64,000 nt of DNA from positions 62,001 to 126,000 of the forward strand of contig NZ_FNGA01000002.1 of assembly GCF_900101105.1 (NCBI RefSeq), in the 5' to 3' direction. The notes under the pieces are model-generated. The model searched no databases and was not told the DNA's origin. It worked only from the letters and a program-made list of their open reading frames with translations. This DNA is from Maridesulfovibrio ferrireducens (GTDB taxonomy: Bacteria; Desulfobacterota; Desulfovibrionia; Desulfovibrionales; Desulfovibrionaceae). The stretch's first letter is position 1. The number at the start of each line of letters is the position of its first letter. Shown piece after piece: positions 1 to 8,848 of this stretch. Both the position numbers and the translations under genes were made by a program.

Positions 1-763
1 CGGATACGGAACCGATAGCGAGGACATCACCGAAATGTTCAATCGCAGGAGCAATTGCAACAGGCACGATGAATAAAATGGCTTCAAGGTTCCATTCAGG
101 GTAAGTAAACGCCGGCATTGCAATCCAAGGAGCGGCTGCAACACTGGAGAAATCAACAAGCCCCATGAACAGACAAGTAACATACCCAGCAGTGATACCG
201 CTTAAAATAGGTATCAGTTTAAGCCATCCTTTTCCGAAAAGAGAAACCGCTACGGTTACACCGAGTGAGATCATAGAAACGATCAGTGCAGTTTTTTCAG
301 GAACCAGAACAACAGAGCCGTCACCTGTTTTACCCATTGCCATAAATACTGCAACAGGAGCCAGAATCAGACCGATAACCATAATGACCGGACCGGTAAC
401 AACGGGCGGGAGGATTCTTCTCAGAACATCTGTTCCGCGCCAGCTGATAAGTAAACTGAGGAAAATATAAAAGACACCCGCCGCCGCTAGGCCACAAAGA
501 GTCGATGGAATGCCCCAAGTTTGAACACCATAAATTATCGGAGCAATGAACGCGAAAGAGGAAGCAAGAAAAACCGGAACCTTTCCGCCTGTTACAAGCT
601 GAAAAATCAGGGTACCGACCCCAGCTGTAAACAAAGCGACGTTCGGATTAAGTCCGGTAAGGAGTGGAACCAGAACCAGTGCTCCAAAGGCGACAAACAA
701 CATCTGTGCGCCAAGAACGACGTCTCTGGCTCTAAAATTATACTCGGTACTCGAAATACTCAT
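1..763 (-). CDS. uraA: Uracil permease (NCS2 family), 3' end cut by window edge
   Basis: Uracil:proton symporter of the inner membrane, NCS2/UraA family. Reading leftwards from an ATG at 761-763, the protein begins MSISSTEYNFRARDV and is almost wholly hydrophobic, with repeated helices and the family's QMLFVAFGALVLVPLLTGL opening. The frame stays open to base 1, so about 254 residues of an expected 400-430 are visible. A strong AGGGGGG ribosome site precedes the ATG. It lies 39 bp after upp on the same strand, so the pair would import uracil and convert it to UMP. A hairpin with a U-run between the two genes may limit read-through. Identity of the family is secure; uracil over xanthine specificity is supported by the upp neighbour. 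Confidence 0.9.
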   Translation of the reverse strand, partial: MSISSTEYNFRARDVVLGAQMLFVAFGALVLVPLLTGLNPNVALFTAGVGTLIFQLVTGGKVPVFLASSFAFIAPIIYGVQTWGIPSTLCGLAAAGVFYIFLSLLISWRGTDVLRRILPPVVTGPVIMVIGLILAPVAVFMAMGKTGDGSVVLVPEKTALIVSMISLGVTVAVSLFGKGWLKLIPILSGITAGYVTCLFMGLVDFSSVAAAPWIAMPAFTYPEWNLEAILFIVPVAIAPAIEHFGDVLAIGSVS

Positions 764-788
764 CTTTTAACCCCCCTAAAATTGTGAC

Positions 789-814
789 AAAAAAAAGGCA
801 CCTTATTTGGTGCC
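789..814 (-). terminator. Intrinsic terminator between upp and uraA, overlapping the upp stop codon
   Basis: On the minus strand GGCACC, a six-base loop and GGTGCC (797-814) are followed by eight U (789-796). The loop contains the upp TAA stop at 803-805, so a ribosome finishing upp would cover the hairpin. This could be a partial terminator or attenuator ahead of uraA. Confidence 0.7.
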
Positions 815-1429
815 GAAAATTTTATCTCCCGCATCGCCGAGGCCGGGAAGGATATATCCTGCTTCATTTAATTTTTCATCTATTGATGCTGTATAAATGT
901 CTACGTCAGGGTGCGCGGTTACAACCTTTTCAATACCTTCAGGAGCTGCAACAAGGAAAAGTCCTTTAATGTTGGTACAACCTGCCTTTTTAAGCAGTTC
1001 GATAGTTGCAAGCAATGTTCCGCCGGTAGCGAGCATAGGGTCAAGTATAAGCGCGATGCGCTCATCAATGTTTCTTGCAAGCTTGACGTAATACTCTACA
1101 GGCTGCAAAGTTTCTTCATCGCGATAAAAGCCAACTACACTGACTCGTGCACCGGGAACCATATCAAGCACACCATCCATCATACCGAGGCCGGCTCTGA
1201 GGATAGGAACTACAGTGATTTTTTTACCTTTAATCATCTCAACCTCGACATCTCCGGCCCAGCCTTTGATAGTCTTAGGTTCAGTAACAAGGTCTTTTGT
1301 CGCCTCATAAGTGAGGAGTCTTGAAATCTCAAGAGCCAAATTCCGAAAACCGCTGGTACTAAGGCCAGCTTCCCGGAGAATTCCAAGCTTGTGTCTTACC
1401 AGAGGATGGTCTACCACATGAACCGCCAC
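803..1429 (-). CDS. upp: Uracil phosphoribosyltransferase
   Basis: Converts uracil and PRPP to UMP in the cytosol (pyrimidine salvage). The 208-residue length is the normal Upp length. The PRPP-binding loop reads [12 protein letters not shown] near residues 128-139, and the C-terminal uracil-binding region ends with [14 protein letters not shown], typical of the family. The start is GTG at 1427-1429, chosen because AGGAGG lies five bases upstream and no ATG fits. It is the first gene of a two-gene unit with uraA. A possible sigma70 promoter is at 1492-1518. Confidence 0.96.
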   Translation of the reverse strand: MAVHVVDHPLVRHKLGILREAGLSTSGFRNLALEISRLLTYEATKDLVTEPKTIKGWAGDVEVEMIKGKKITVVPILRAGLGMMDGVLDMVPGARVSVVGFYRDEETLQPVEYYVKLARNIDERIALILDPMLATGGTLLATIELLKKAGCTNIKGLFLVAAPEGIEKVVTAHPDVDIYTASIDEKLNEAGYILPGLGDAGDKIFGTK

Positions 1430-1491
1430 GGTGGCCTCCTTGATCTCAATGTTACGTGTTATTTAATTTCTTAAAGTCAAAACCTCGTGTT

Positions 1492-1518
1492 TCTATATTC
1501 CACGTACTTGTCCGTCAA
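1492..1518 (-). promoter_or_regulatory. Possible sigma70 promoter for upp
   Basis: On the minus strand TTGACG (1513-1518) and TATAGA (1492-1497) are 15 bp apart, or 16 bp if the upstream box is read as CTTGAC. The short spacing makes this tentative. Confidence 0.35.
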
Positions 1519-1632
1519 GCTTTTTTTAAATTATTTTTCAGATAAAGTCATCAGTGCTTGGCATTACTCGAAATAACCAATATTAATTTAAATGACCTCT
1601 TAGCAAACCATAACTAATAATCGGAAAATTGC

Positions 1633-3285
1633 ATGTATAATAATGATAGTAGTGATGAAAAAGAAAATACCCAGATCTGGACCAGAGACGCTCTATTTTC
1701 CGATCGCAATACCAGACTGGATAAATTCTGGGGAACAGAACTTGAAAATGATGGAATTTCGAGAGGAAAGGCAAAGGACTGGATTAAAGCGGGCCTTGCT
1801 GAAGTAGACGGTGTCCTCTGTAAAAAGCCCAATTACAAATTAGCGGGCGGCGAAAAGCTTACCCTTAAAGGTGAAGTTGAAAACAATTCCCTGATACCGG
1901 AAGACAAACCTCTGGATATTATTTTTAATGATGGGCGGGTTGCTGTCATTAATAAACCGGCAGGACTGACAACTCACCCTGCTCCAAGCTGTCCGACTGA
2001 AACGCTGGTACATCGTCTTATTCATCATTTTCCTGAAATTCAGAATATGGATGAATGGCGTCCCGGCATCGTACACAGACTTGATAAATTTACCTCCGGC
2101 CTTATTGCTGTTGCCTTGAATGACCATGACAGGCTTGCTTTGTCCGCAGCTTTTGCAGAACGGGAAGTTGATAAAACCTATCTTGCGATTGTTCACGGTG
2201 TACCGGATAAAGACTTTGCTGATATTAATATGCCTATCGGCAGACACCCTATCCATAAAACAAAAATGGCTGTTGTTTTGAAAGGCGGCAGAGATGCCCG
2301 CTCAAGCTATGAAGTTCTCTGGACCGACCCCGCAGAACGGGCAAGCCTCTTAAGGGTTAAAATCTACACCGGCAGAACTCACCAGATCAGAGTTCATATG
2401 GCTCATATAGGTCATCCCCTTCTGGGCGATCAGGTTTACGGCTCACAGCAGCACACAATATTGAAAAATCAAAGCAAACCGCTTTCTGAGTTGGCTTCCA
2501 GACAGATGCTTCATGCGTACAGCCTGTCTTTCAATCACCCTGAAACAGATGAAAGATTAAGCTTCACGCTCACACCTCCTGATGATTTTATTACTCTTTT
2601 GAAAGAACTTAACAGCTCTGTGCAACGTGTCGGACTTATAGGCATGCCTTGCTGCGGAAAATCTACAGCTCTAAAGCTACTCTCTGAAAAAGGAATTCCG
2701 GTTTTCAGTGCTGATAAATCTGTCTCCGATACATACAACAAAGACGGTGCCGGATGGGAAATGATCCGCCAGAGATTCGGTAACAAATTTACTGAAACAG
2801 AAACCGGGAATATTGATAAAAAGAAAGTATTTACTGCCATATGTGAAGATGGTGATATCCGTCGTGAAATAATGAATATTGTCCATCCCATTGTTCAGCA
2901 CGAAACGGCTCTGTTTTTTCAGACGAATGCGACCACACCTTTAGCTGTTGCCGAAATTCCGCTTCTTCTTGAAGCTGGATGGCACACTCAAAAACTGGTT
3001 GATGTGGTTATCGGAATTAGATGCCCGGATTCTAAAAGGACTCAAGAACTTAGAGAAAAAAGAGGACTGGACCCCGAAACTCTTGCCACTTTTGATTCAT
3101 GGCAGTGGGATGAGAAAGCAAAAATGGACTGCTGCACAGCTATCATAGATAACGACTCAGGCGTGGATGAATTAAAAGCCAACACAGAAAAAGTATTACT
3201 TCTTCTGGCGGAAATGCGTGAAGCAAAAGCTAAAAAGTTTGATGCCTTCCTGAAAGCTCTTTTCAAGCAGGAAGATAAACACTAA
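1633..3285 (+). CDS. coaE: RluD-type pseudouridine synthase fused to dephospho-CoA kinase
   Basis: A 550-residue two-enzyme fusion. Residues about 24-75 form an S4 RNA-binding domain. Residues about 90-300 are a RluA/RluD pseudouridine synthase with HRLDKFTSG, where D151 is the catalytic Asp and the usual second Asp of HRLDKDTSG is Phe, followed by GRTHQIRVHMAHIGHPLLGD. Residues about 333-535 are dephospho-CoA kinase: P-loop GMPCCGKS near 337-344, FSADKSV after the first helix, and PLLLEAGW in the lid region. The first half would modify rRNA and the second would phosphorylate dephospho-CoA in the last step of CoA synthesis. The P-loop GMPCCGKS differs from the common GGIGSGKS but keeps GKS. 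Start ATG 1633 has only a weak GGAAA upstream. The frame is continuous with no internal start signal noticed, so it appears to be one polypeptide. Confidence 0.92.
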   Translation: MYNNDSSDEKENTQIWTRDALFSDRNTRLDKFWGTELENDGISRGKAKDWIKAGLAEVDGVLCKKPNYKLAGGEKLTLKGEVENNSLIPEDKPLDIIFNDGRVAVINKPAGLTTHPAPSCPTETLVHRLIHHFPEIQNMDEWRPGIVHRLDKFTSGLIAVALNDHDRLALSAAFAEREVDKTYLAIVHGVPDKDFADINMPIGRHPIHKTKMAVVLKGGRDARSSYEVLWTDPAERASLLRVKIYTGRTHQIRVHMAHIGHPLLGDQVYGSQQHTILKNQSKPLSELASRQMLHAYSLSFNHPETDERLSFTLTPPDDFITLLKELNSSVQRVGLIGMPCCGKSTALKLLSEKGIPVFSADKSVSDTYNKDGAGWEMIRQRFGNKFTETETGNIDKKKVFTAICEDGDIRREIMNIVHPIVQHETALFFQTNATTPLAVAEIPLLLEAGWHTQKLVDVVIGIRCPDSKRTQELREKRGLDPETLATFDSWQWDEKAKMDCCTAIIDNDSGVDELKANTEKVLLLLAEMREAKAKKFDAFLKALFKQEDKH

Positions 3286-3300
3286 GTTTATTGCAATCTC

Positions 3301-3328
3301 TTGACTTCGCCTCTTTTAAGCTTATTAT
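3301..3328 (+). promoter_or_regulatory. Sigma70 promoter for the structured RNA
   Basis: TTGACT (3301-3306), 16 bp, then TATTAT (3323-3328). Predicted start of transcription is near 3335, just before a highly base-paired RNA that ends in a strong terminator. Confidence 0.6.
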
Positions 3329-3334
3329 TTAAGT

Positions 3335-3549
3335 AAGACCTGAGGCGTAGGTAGAGACCATAGCGAGAGAATGAACATATAATATAAGTTAGGGCTAAAT
3401 GCCCATTTTACATACGAGAATTCTCAACTAGGTCTAAACCGCGCTTTCGGCATCAGGTTAAGTACAGTGTTTAGGGGGTAAAAGTCCCGAAGTACACCTA
3501 CAAACCAACCTCATACAATTCCCGCCGCTCCTACGGCGGGAATTTTTTA
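3335..3549 (+). ncRNA. Structured small RNA, candidate 6S RNA
   Basis: The 280 bp between the fusion gene and the rhomboid gene has no convincing ORF but has its own promoter and terminator. The ends pair: TGAGG (3341-3345) with CCTCA (3510-3514), and GTAGGT (3347-3352) with ACCTAC (3497-3502). Inside are AGACC/GGTCT, a GGGC...GCCC hairpin and a palindromic GAGAATTCTC. A long rod of about 175 nt with closed ends and an open centre fits 6S RNA, which mimics an open promoter and binds sigma70 RNA polymerase. The 5' end CCTGAGGCGT also resembles 6S 5' ends as I remember them. SRP RNA, tmRNA and RNase P signatures were not seen. The alternative is a cis-acting leader of the rhomboid gene, which begins 15 bp after the terminator. 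Confidence 0.5.
3519..3549 (+). terminator. Intrinsic terminator of the structured RNA
   Basis: TTCCCGCCG (3520-3528) pairs perfectly with CGGCGGGAA (3535-3543) across a six-base loop and is followed by six T. Strong rho-independent form. Confidence 0.85.
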
Positions 3550-3563
3550 TATGCGGTACACAA

Positions 3564-4295
3564 ATGATCCCAATCCGCGATAACGTTCCATGTCTGATAC
3601 GCCCTTATGTCCTCTGGACATTAATGACGGCAAACATCACTACATTTTTTATGGAGCAGTTTCTTGCCCCGGGTGCAAAACTGACTCTTTTCCATTTACT
3701 CGGGGTGGTTCCGGCTCGCTATATTAATCCGGAATGGGCAATGGCAGTAGGCTATCCATCTGCGGGGGCACTTCCTTTTTTTACATATATGTTTCTTCAC
3801 AGCGGATGGATTCACATCATACTGAATCTATGGATGCTCTGGATTTTTGCGGATAATATTGAAGATGCCATGGGGCATGCCAGATTTTTTGTCTTCTATA
3901 CAATCTGCGGACTGGCAGCCATTGCCGTACAGGTAATGCTCACTCCATCTGCTAACGTTCCTATCATCGGCGCATCAGGCGCAGTTGCCGGAATAATGGG
4001 CGCATACTTTGTTCTCTATCCCCACGGGCGGGTCTTAACGCTCGTCCCCATCATTATTATTCCACTTTTTTTTAAAATACCTGCCGGACTTTTTTTAGGA
4101 ATCTGGTTTACTCTCCAAATTTTTTCAGGAGTTACAGAACACATGTCAGGCGGTGCGCAACAAATTGCTTGGGGAGCACACGTAGGAGGCTTCGTTACAG
4201 GTTTAATTCTAGTCCGCTTTTTCATAAAAAAAGACCGCTGCAAATACTGCTATGATCCTGCTAAAAAGGATTACGAACTGCCCGAAGATTTTTAA
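3564..4295 (+). CDS. Rhomboid family intramembrane serine protease
   Basis: Polytopic membrane protease that cuts transmembrane segments of other membrane proteins. The 243-residue protein has about six hydrophobic helices. The nucleophile motif GASGAVAGIMGAY gives the catalytic Ser in GxSG, and the partner His lies in GAHVGGFVTG near residue 208. A W-R-like L1 loop region follows helix 1. The cytoplasmic tail carries CKYC (two Cys spaced by two), which could bind metal. Substrates cannot be told from sequence. Start ATG 3564 has no clear Shine-Dalgarno and sits only 14 bp beyond a terminator, so its transcription start is unclear. Confidence 0.9.
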   Translation: MIPIRDNVPCLIRPYVLWTLMTANITTFFMEQFLAPGAKLTLFHLLGVVPARYINPEWAMAVGYPSAGALPFFTYMFLHSGWIHIILNLWMLWIFADNIEDAMGHARFFVFYTICGLAAIAVQVMLTPSANVPIIGASGAVAGIMGAYFVLYPHGRVLTLVPIIIIPLFFKIPAGLFLGIWFTLQIFSGVTEHMSGGAQQIAWGAHVGGFVTGLILVRFFIKKDRCKYCYDPAKKDYELPEDF

Positions 4296-4345
4296 TTACG
4301 ACTTTTTACAATTTTTTATTCACACCAATTCTATCCCTGAGCATA

Positions 4346-4372
4346 GGGAAATTCTATATTCCCAACTTTTTT
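4346..4372 (+). terminator. Weak terminator after the rhomboid gene
   Basis: GGGAA (4346-4350) and TTCCC (4359-4363) with an eight-base loop, then AAC and six T. The short stem makes it tentative. Confidence 0.4.
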
Positions 4373-4445
4373 AGACGGATTTTCTCATTTTATCCTCAAT
4401 CTAAATCCAATCATTCCGCTTGACTTGATCTCATAGCGATATACT

Positions 4446-4474
4446 TTGATATGGTGACGCCGTTTTGCTATACT
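4446..4474 (+). promoter_or_regulatory. Sigma70-type promoter for cbpA-cbpM
   Basis: TTGATA (4446-4451), exactly 17 bp, TATACT (4469-4474). It lies 30 bp before the cbpA ATG and shows that an upstream in-frame start at 4465 cannot be the real one. No sigma32-like CCCCAT box was seen. Confidence 0.65.
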
Positions 4475-4503
4475 CGGCTAATTATCTAAGGAGAAATAAT
4501 TCG

Positions 4504-5487
4504 ATGAGTGTTAAATATAAAGACTACTACAAACTTCTGGGAGTTTCGCGCTCCGCCTCTAAAGAGGAAATATCAAAAGCATTCAAGAAGCTGGCGCGCA
4601 AGCATCATCCTGACTTGAATCATGATAATCCTGAGTCTGAAACGAAGTTTAAAGAAATAAATGAAGCTTACGAAGTCTTAAAAGACGCAAAAAAACGTAA
4701 GATGTACGATCAGTTCGGAGCAGATTGGGAACACGGCCAGAACTTCCAGCCACCTCCGGGACAAGGCGGAAGAAACTTCGGCGGACAGGGTTTCGGGGGA
4801 GCACAAGGATTCGGAGGCGGAGATTTCAGTGACTTCTTTGAAACAGTTTTCGGAGGCGGTGGCGGCGGTAGAGGAGGCTTTTCCGGAGCTTCAGGATTCG
4901 GAGGCGGCGGTTTTCAACAGCGTCCTCAAAAAGGAGCTGACTCGGAAACAACTCTGACTCTGACCTTGGAAGAAGCCTATAAAGGCGGGGCAAAATCTAT
5001 TTCAGTTCAGGAACGCACAACAGGTCCCGGCGGACATCCCATGGTTCAGTCAAAAAAGCTGGATGTGAATGTACCTGCCGGAATTAAAGACGGACAAAAA
5101 ATACGTCTGGCAAGTCAAGGCGCACCCGGCCCCGGCGACGGTCCATCCGGAGATCTTTATCTGAAAATAAAATTGGCTCCCCACCAGCTTTACAAGGTGG
5201 AAGAAAACAATATTATTTTAGATCTTCCGCTTGCACCGTGGGAAGCGGCCCTTGGCTCAAAAGTTAAAGTTCCTACTCTTGACGGAATGATCGAAATGAA
5301 TATTCCGGCAGGCATGGGAAGCGGCAAAAAGATGAGAGTTAAAGGAAGAGGCTTAGGTGCCGGAGCTAAGAAAGGCGATCAATTTGTTAGAGTAATGGTT
5401 CAAGTGCCTGTTGCAGATTCAGATGAAATTAAAAAACTATGGGAAGAATTATCTGAAAAGACAGAATTCACCCCAAGGTCATTTTAA
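4504..5487 (+). CDS. cbpA: CbpA-like J-domain co-chaperone
   Basis: Class B DnaJ homologue that stimulates DnaK ATPase. The 327-residue protein has a J domain (residues about 7-70) with HPD at 35-37, a Gly/Phe-rich linker (about 76-155), then two beta-sheet substrate-binding domains and no zinc-finger cysteines. Absence of the zinc finger separates it from true DnaJ. The start ATG 4504 has AAGGAG eight bases upstream and lies after the promoter -10 box. The next gene encodes the small CbpM-type modulator, the classic cbpA-cbpM pair, and clpB follows, so the block is a protein-disaggregation cluster. Confidence 0.93.
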   Translation: MSVKYKDYYKLLGVSRSASKEEISKAFKKLARKHHPDLNHDNPESETKFKEINEAYEVLKDAKKRKMYDQFGADWEHGQNFQPPPGQGGRNFGGQGFGGAQGFGGGDFSDFFETVFGGGGGGRGGFSGASGFGGGGFQQRPQKGADSETTLTLTLEEAYKGGAKSISVQERTTGPGGHPMVQSKKLDVNVPAGIKDGQKIRLASQGAPGPGDGPSGDLYLKIKLAPHQLYKVEENNIILDLPLAPWEAALGSKVKVPTLDGMIEMNIPAGMGSGKKMRVKGRGLGAGAKKGDQFVRVMVQVPVADSDEIKKLWEELSEKTEFTPRSF

Positions 5488-5501
5488 GGGAGATTTTGCA
5501 A

Positions 5502-5816
5502 ATGGATATTAAAAAAAGAACTGAAGCAAATCCTCCCAGCCGCTCACGCAGATTGCTGTTCGCGCAGATTATCGAGATGACCGGCCTTGAAGAAGATACT
5601 GTTCTGGAGTTGATAAGCCTTGAATGGGTATCCCCTGCTACAACAGGCGACGGGCATTATCTTTTCGGGACGCGGGATCTCTACCGGCTGAGCAAACTTT
5701 CCAGATTGTGCCGTGATCTTGAAATTACCGCAGCCGGAGGCTCCATTATCGTGGACCTTCTGGAACGAGTTGAACAACTCGAAGCCCGTGTAGAAGAAAT
5801 GCGCAAACTAATTTAA
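5502..5816 (+). CDS. cbpM: Chaperone modulator CbpM-like protein
   Basis: A 104-residue protein of the MerR-like/CbpM type: a winged-helix segment (about 15-70) followed by a C-terminal coiled coil (LLERVEQLEARVEEMRKLI). In the known pair CbpM binds the J domain of CbpA and blocks its action on DnaK. It begins 14 bp after cbpA. ATG 5502 is preferred to a TTG two codons upstream because AAGGGAG lies nine bases before the ATG but only three before the TTG. The sequence is diverged from enteric CbpM, so the assignment leans on gene order. Confidence 0.8.
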   Translation: MDIKKRTEANPPSRSRRLLFAQIIEMTGLEEDTVLELISLEWVSPATTGDGHYLFGTRDLYRLSKLSRLCRDLEITAAGGSIIVDLLERVEQLEARVEEMRKLI

Positions 5817-5839
5817 TTTGTACAATTTTAAATAACATA

Positions 5840-5965
5840 TATAATGACTTGCGATATATATTCAGGATTCAAACTCCTGCCTCTCAATCCGGAACTGTTC
5901 GCGATTTGACGAACAGCAAAATGCGTCCGGACACGTAAAATTGACCGAGACTTAACATCGGTCAA
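5840..5965 (+). promoter_or_regulatory. clpB upstream region: TATAAT box and two perfect inverted repeats
   Basis: TATAAT at 5840-5845 has only a weak -35 match near 5818. Downstream are two palindromes: CTGTTCG (5895-5901) with CGAACAG (5910-5916), and TTGACCGA (5941-5948) with TCGGTCAA (5958-5965) around a nine-base centre. The second has the arm and spacer geometry of CIRCE but not its sequence. They could be operator sites or leader stem-loops for heat-shock control. Neither is followed by a U-run, so they are not terminators. Confidence 0.5.
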
Positions 5966-6025
5966 AATGAGTGAGTTTAGAATCTTTCCGCGAGTCAACA
6001 ATACCTGATAAAAAGGAGACTCTAT

Positions 6026-8650
6026 ATGGATCCGAATAAATTCACGAAGAAAACAAACGACGCAATTGCCGAAGCTCAATCGCTGGCCATTTCAAATGGC
6101 CAGCAGCAAATCGAAGTTGAACACCTGCTCTTCGCCTTAGTTGAACAGGAAAAAGGCATTGTTTCCAAAATTCTACAAAAAAGCGGTATTGATCCCGCAA
6201 CTTATAAATCTGCCGTACAAAAAGAAATCAACAAACTGCCGAGCGTCAGCGGCCCCGGTGCACAGCCCGGACAGGTCTTTGTCACCCCGCGACTTAATCG
6301 CGTTATAGTTGAAGCGGAACAGGCCGCCAAGCGCATGCACGACGAGTTCATCAGTGTCGAGCATCTGTTTCTCGCGATCATGGCCGAACACGGTTCAACC
6401 GGAGCCGGCAAAGTTAATGCATCCTTCAATCTTACTAAAGATAAAGTTCTGGAAGCAATGACAACCATCAGAGGGAATCAGCGTGTAACGACTGACAACC
6501 CCGAAGCCACCTACGACGCCCTTAAAAAATATGGACGCGATCTTGTTGAAGAAGCCCGCAAAGGCAAGCTTGATCCCGTCATCGGACGCGATTCTGAAAT
6601 CAGACGTGTTATCCGCATCCTTTCCCGCCGCACTAAGAATAACCCTATTCTCATAGGTGAAGCGGGAGTAGGTAAAACTGCGATCATCGAAGGCCTGGCC
6701 CAGCGCATAGTCAAACAGGACGTGCCGGAAGGACTTAAAGACAAGACCGTCTTTATGCTCGACATGGGCTCCCTTATTGCCGGAGCTAAATATCGCGGAG
6801 AATTTGAGGAACGCCTCAAAGCCGTATTAAAAGAAGTTCAGGAATCCGAAGGTCAGATTCTCATCTTCATTGATGAAATCCACACCATCGTGGGCGCAGG
6901 TAAAAGCGAAGGAGCAATGGACGCAGGTAATCTGCTTAAGCCCATGCTCGCAAGAGGTGAACTGCACTGCATCGGTGCGACAACCACGGATGAATATCGT
7001 AAATATATTGAAAAAGATCCTGCTCTTGAAAGGCGTTTCCAAACCATCATGGTGGAAGAGCCTTCCGTTGAGGATACCATTTCAATCCTGCGCGGACTTC
7101 GCGAAAAATTTGAAGTTCATCACGGTGTAAGAATCAGTGACGCAGCTCTTATTGAAGCCGCGACACTTTCTCAGCGCTATATTTCGGACAGACAGCTTCC
7201 AGACAAGGCCATCGACCTTATTGATGAAGCCGCAGCCATGATCAGAACCGAAATTGATTCACAGCCATATGAGCTGGACAAAATCAACAGACAGATTCTG
7301 CAAGCTGAAATTGAACGGGAAGCTCTCAGACGCGAAGAAGACAAAGCTTCACGAGTCAGGCTTTCGAAGCTGGAAGACTCTCTGATGGAACTTAAAATAA
7401 CTCAGTCCGAGTTGCTTGAACAATGGGAAAAAGAAAAGGCATCAATCGACACTGTTCGGGATCTCAAATCCCAAATCGAACAGACCAAGATTGAAGTTGA
7501 AAAAGCCGAAAGAGCACTCGATTACAACAAAGCGGCTGAGCTTAAATATTCAGTTCTTCTGGAGCTTGAAAAGAAGCTTGCTGCAATTGAAAAAGATATT
7601 CAAGGCGATGAGGACGATTCTTCAACAAACAGAACCCGTATGCTGAAAGAGTTCGTCGGACCTGATGACATAGCCGGAATCATCTCCCGCTGGACAGGTA
7701 TTCCTGTAACCAGACTGGTAGAAGGTGAAAGAGAAAAACTACTTCGACTCGAAGACATTCTGCACGCCAGAGTTATCGGTCAGGATGAGGCTGTTCGCGC
7801 TGTTTCCGATGCAGTAATCAGAGCACGCGCAGGACTTAAAGATCCATCGCGCCCAATTGGATCATTCATATTCCTAGGCCCCACAGGCGTTGGTAAAACC
7901 GAGCTGTGCAAGGCTCTAGCGGAATCTCTGTTTGATACCGAAGACAACATTGTGCGCCTCGACATGTCCGAGTACATGGAAAAACACGCGGTTGCCCGTC
8001 TAATCGGAGCGCCTCCGGGATATATAGGTTATGACGAAGGCGGTCAGTTAACTGAGGCCATCAGAAGAAAACCTTACTCGGTTGTACTTTTTGATGAGAT
8101 TGAAAAAGCGCATCCCGATGTGTTTAATGTCCTGCTGCAAATACTTGATGACGGTCGCCTGACCGACAGTCACGGTCGAACAGTGGATTGCAAAAACACG
8201 CTTATCATCATGACTTCCAACCTAGGATCACATATCCTATTGGATGGAATTGAAAAGGATGGAGAGTTCAAAACCGGAGTTGCAGAAGGCGTTATGAATG
8301 TCCTGCGTGGACATTTCAGGCCGGAATTCCTTAACAGAGTTGATGAAACAGTGCTCTTCAAACCTCTGCTCGAAAAGGATCTGAAACAAATTGTAGATCT
8401 GCAACTGGGCGGACTCAGAGCACGTCTGGCTGAACACAAAATGTCCTTGGAAGTAACAGAAAGAGCCAAGGCATTTATCGCCCATGCGTCATACGATCCA
8501 GTTTACGGAGCAAGACCCCTGCGTCGATATATCCAGCTCCATCTTGAAACTCCGCTTGCAAAGGAAATTATCAGCGGAAATCTACAAGAGGAACAAACCG
8601 TTTCAATTGATGCAAACGACGACGGGCTTACTTTCAAAAATAGTCAATAG
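6026..8650 (+). CDS. clpB: ATP-dependent disaggregase ClpB
   Basis: Hexameric AAA+ ring that, with DnaK/DnaJ/GrpE, pulls polypeptides out of aggregates. The 874 residues match ClpB length. In order: N-terminal Clp repeats (1-150), first AAA+ with Walker A GEAGVGKT near 211 and Walker B FIDEIH, a coiled-coil M domain (about 410-530, rich in E/K/L), second AAA+ with GPTGVGKT near 618 and [14 protein letters not shown], and the D2 C-terminal domain. The M domain excludes ClpA and ClpC. ATG 6026 has AAAAGGAG upstream. It follows cbpA-cbpM by 209 bp and has its own upstream palindromes. Confidence 0.97.
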   Translation: MDPNKFTKKTNDAIAEAQSLAISNGQQQIEVEHLLFALVEQEKGIVSKILQKSGIDPATYKSAVQKEINKLPSVSGPGAQPGQVFVTPRLNRVIVEAEQAAKRMHDEFISVEHLFLAIMAEHGSTGAGKVNASFNLTKDKVLEAMTTIRGNQRVTTDNPEATYDALKKYGRDLVEEARKGKLDPVIGRDSEIRRVIRILSRRTKNNPILIGEAGVGKTAIIEGLAQRIVKQDVPEGLKDKTVFMLDMGSLIAGAKYRGEFEERLKAVLKEVQESEGQILIFIDEIHTIVGAGKSEGAMDAGNLLKPMLARGELHCIGATTTDEYRKYIEKDPALERRFQTIMVEEPSVEDTISILRGLREKFEVHHGVRISDAALIEAATLSQRYISDRQLPDKAIDLIDEAAAMIRTEIDSQPYELDKINRQILQAEIEREALRREEDKASRVRLSKLEDSLMELKITQSELLEQWEKEKASIDTVRDLKSQIEQTKIEVEKAERALDYNKAAELKYSVLLELEKKLAAIEKDIQGDEDDSSTNRTRMLKEFVGPDDIAGIISRWTGIPVTRLVEGEREKLLRLEDILHARVIGQDEAVRAVSDAVIRARAGLKDPSRPIGSFIFLGPTGVGKTELCKALAESLFDTEDNIVRLDMSEYMEKHAVARLIGAPPGYIGYDEGGQLTEAIRRKPYSVVLFDEIEKAHPDVFNVLLQILDDGRLTDSHGRTVDCKNTLIIMTSNLGSHILLDGIEKDGEFKTGVAEGVMNVLRGHFRPEFLNRVDETVLFKPLLEKDLKQIVDLQLGGLRARLAEHKMSLEVTERAKAFIAHASYDPVYGARPLRRYIQLHLETPLAKEIISGNLQEEQTVSIDANDDGLTFKNSQ

Positions 8651-8671
8651 CTTAACAGATAGTTAAAATTC

Positions 8672-8711
8672 AAAGGCCGCAAATTTCATTATGAAATTTG
8701 CGGCCTTTTTT
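8672..8711 (+). terminator. Terminator after clpB
   Basis: AAAGGCCGCAAATTTCAT is mirrored by ATGAAATTTGCGGCCTTT, a near-perfect 18-bp stem, followed by T. A second inverted repeat without a U-run follows (AGGGCGGAC 8714-8722, GTCCGCCCT 8741-8749). Confidence 0.9.
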
Positions 8712-8848
8712 GTAGGGCGGACCTGACTCGGCTTATTCATGTCCGCCCTGTTCGTTATCATTTGCTTATTAAGGCAAACGATTGTCGCCAAAATTCAGAA
8801 TAGATCTGTATTTTGGGAGGCAATCACAAAAGCAAATGGAGACGAAAC

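Noticed and set aside
165-787. Plus-strand open frames opposite the left-edge gene
   Set aside because: The minus-strand frame encodes a clear uracil permease with a strong ribosome site; plus frames lack start signals and family features.
911-1324. 137-codon plus-strand frame opposite upp
   Set aside because: Shadow of a highly conserved gene on the other strand; no ribosome site.
4420-4445. TTGACT...TATACT as the cbpA promoter
   Set aside because: Spacer is only 14 bp; TTGATA-17-TATACT just downstream is far better.
4465-4503. In-frame upstream start for cbpA
   Set aside because: It lies in and before the promoter -10 box and has no ribosome site, while ATG 4504 has AAGGAG.
5941-5965. 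CIRCE element for HrcA before clpB
   Set aside because: Same nine-base spacer but arms TTGACCGA do not match TTAGCACTC; reported instead as an unknown palindrome.
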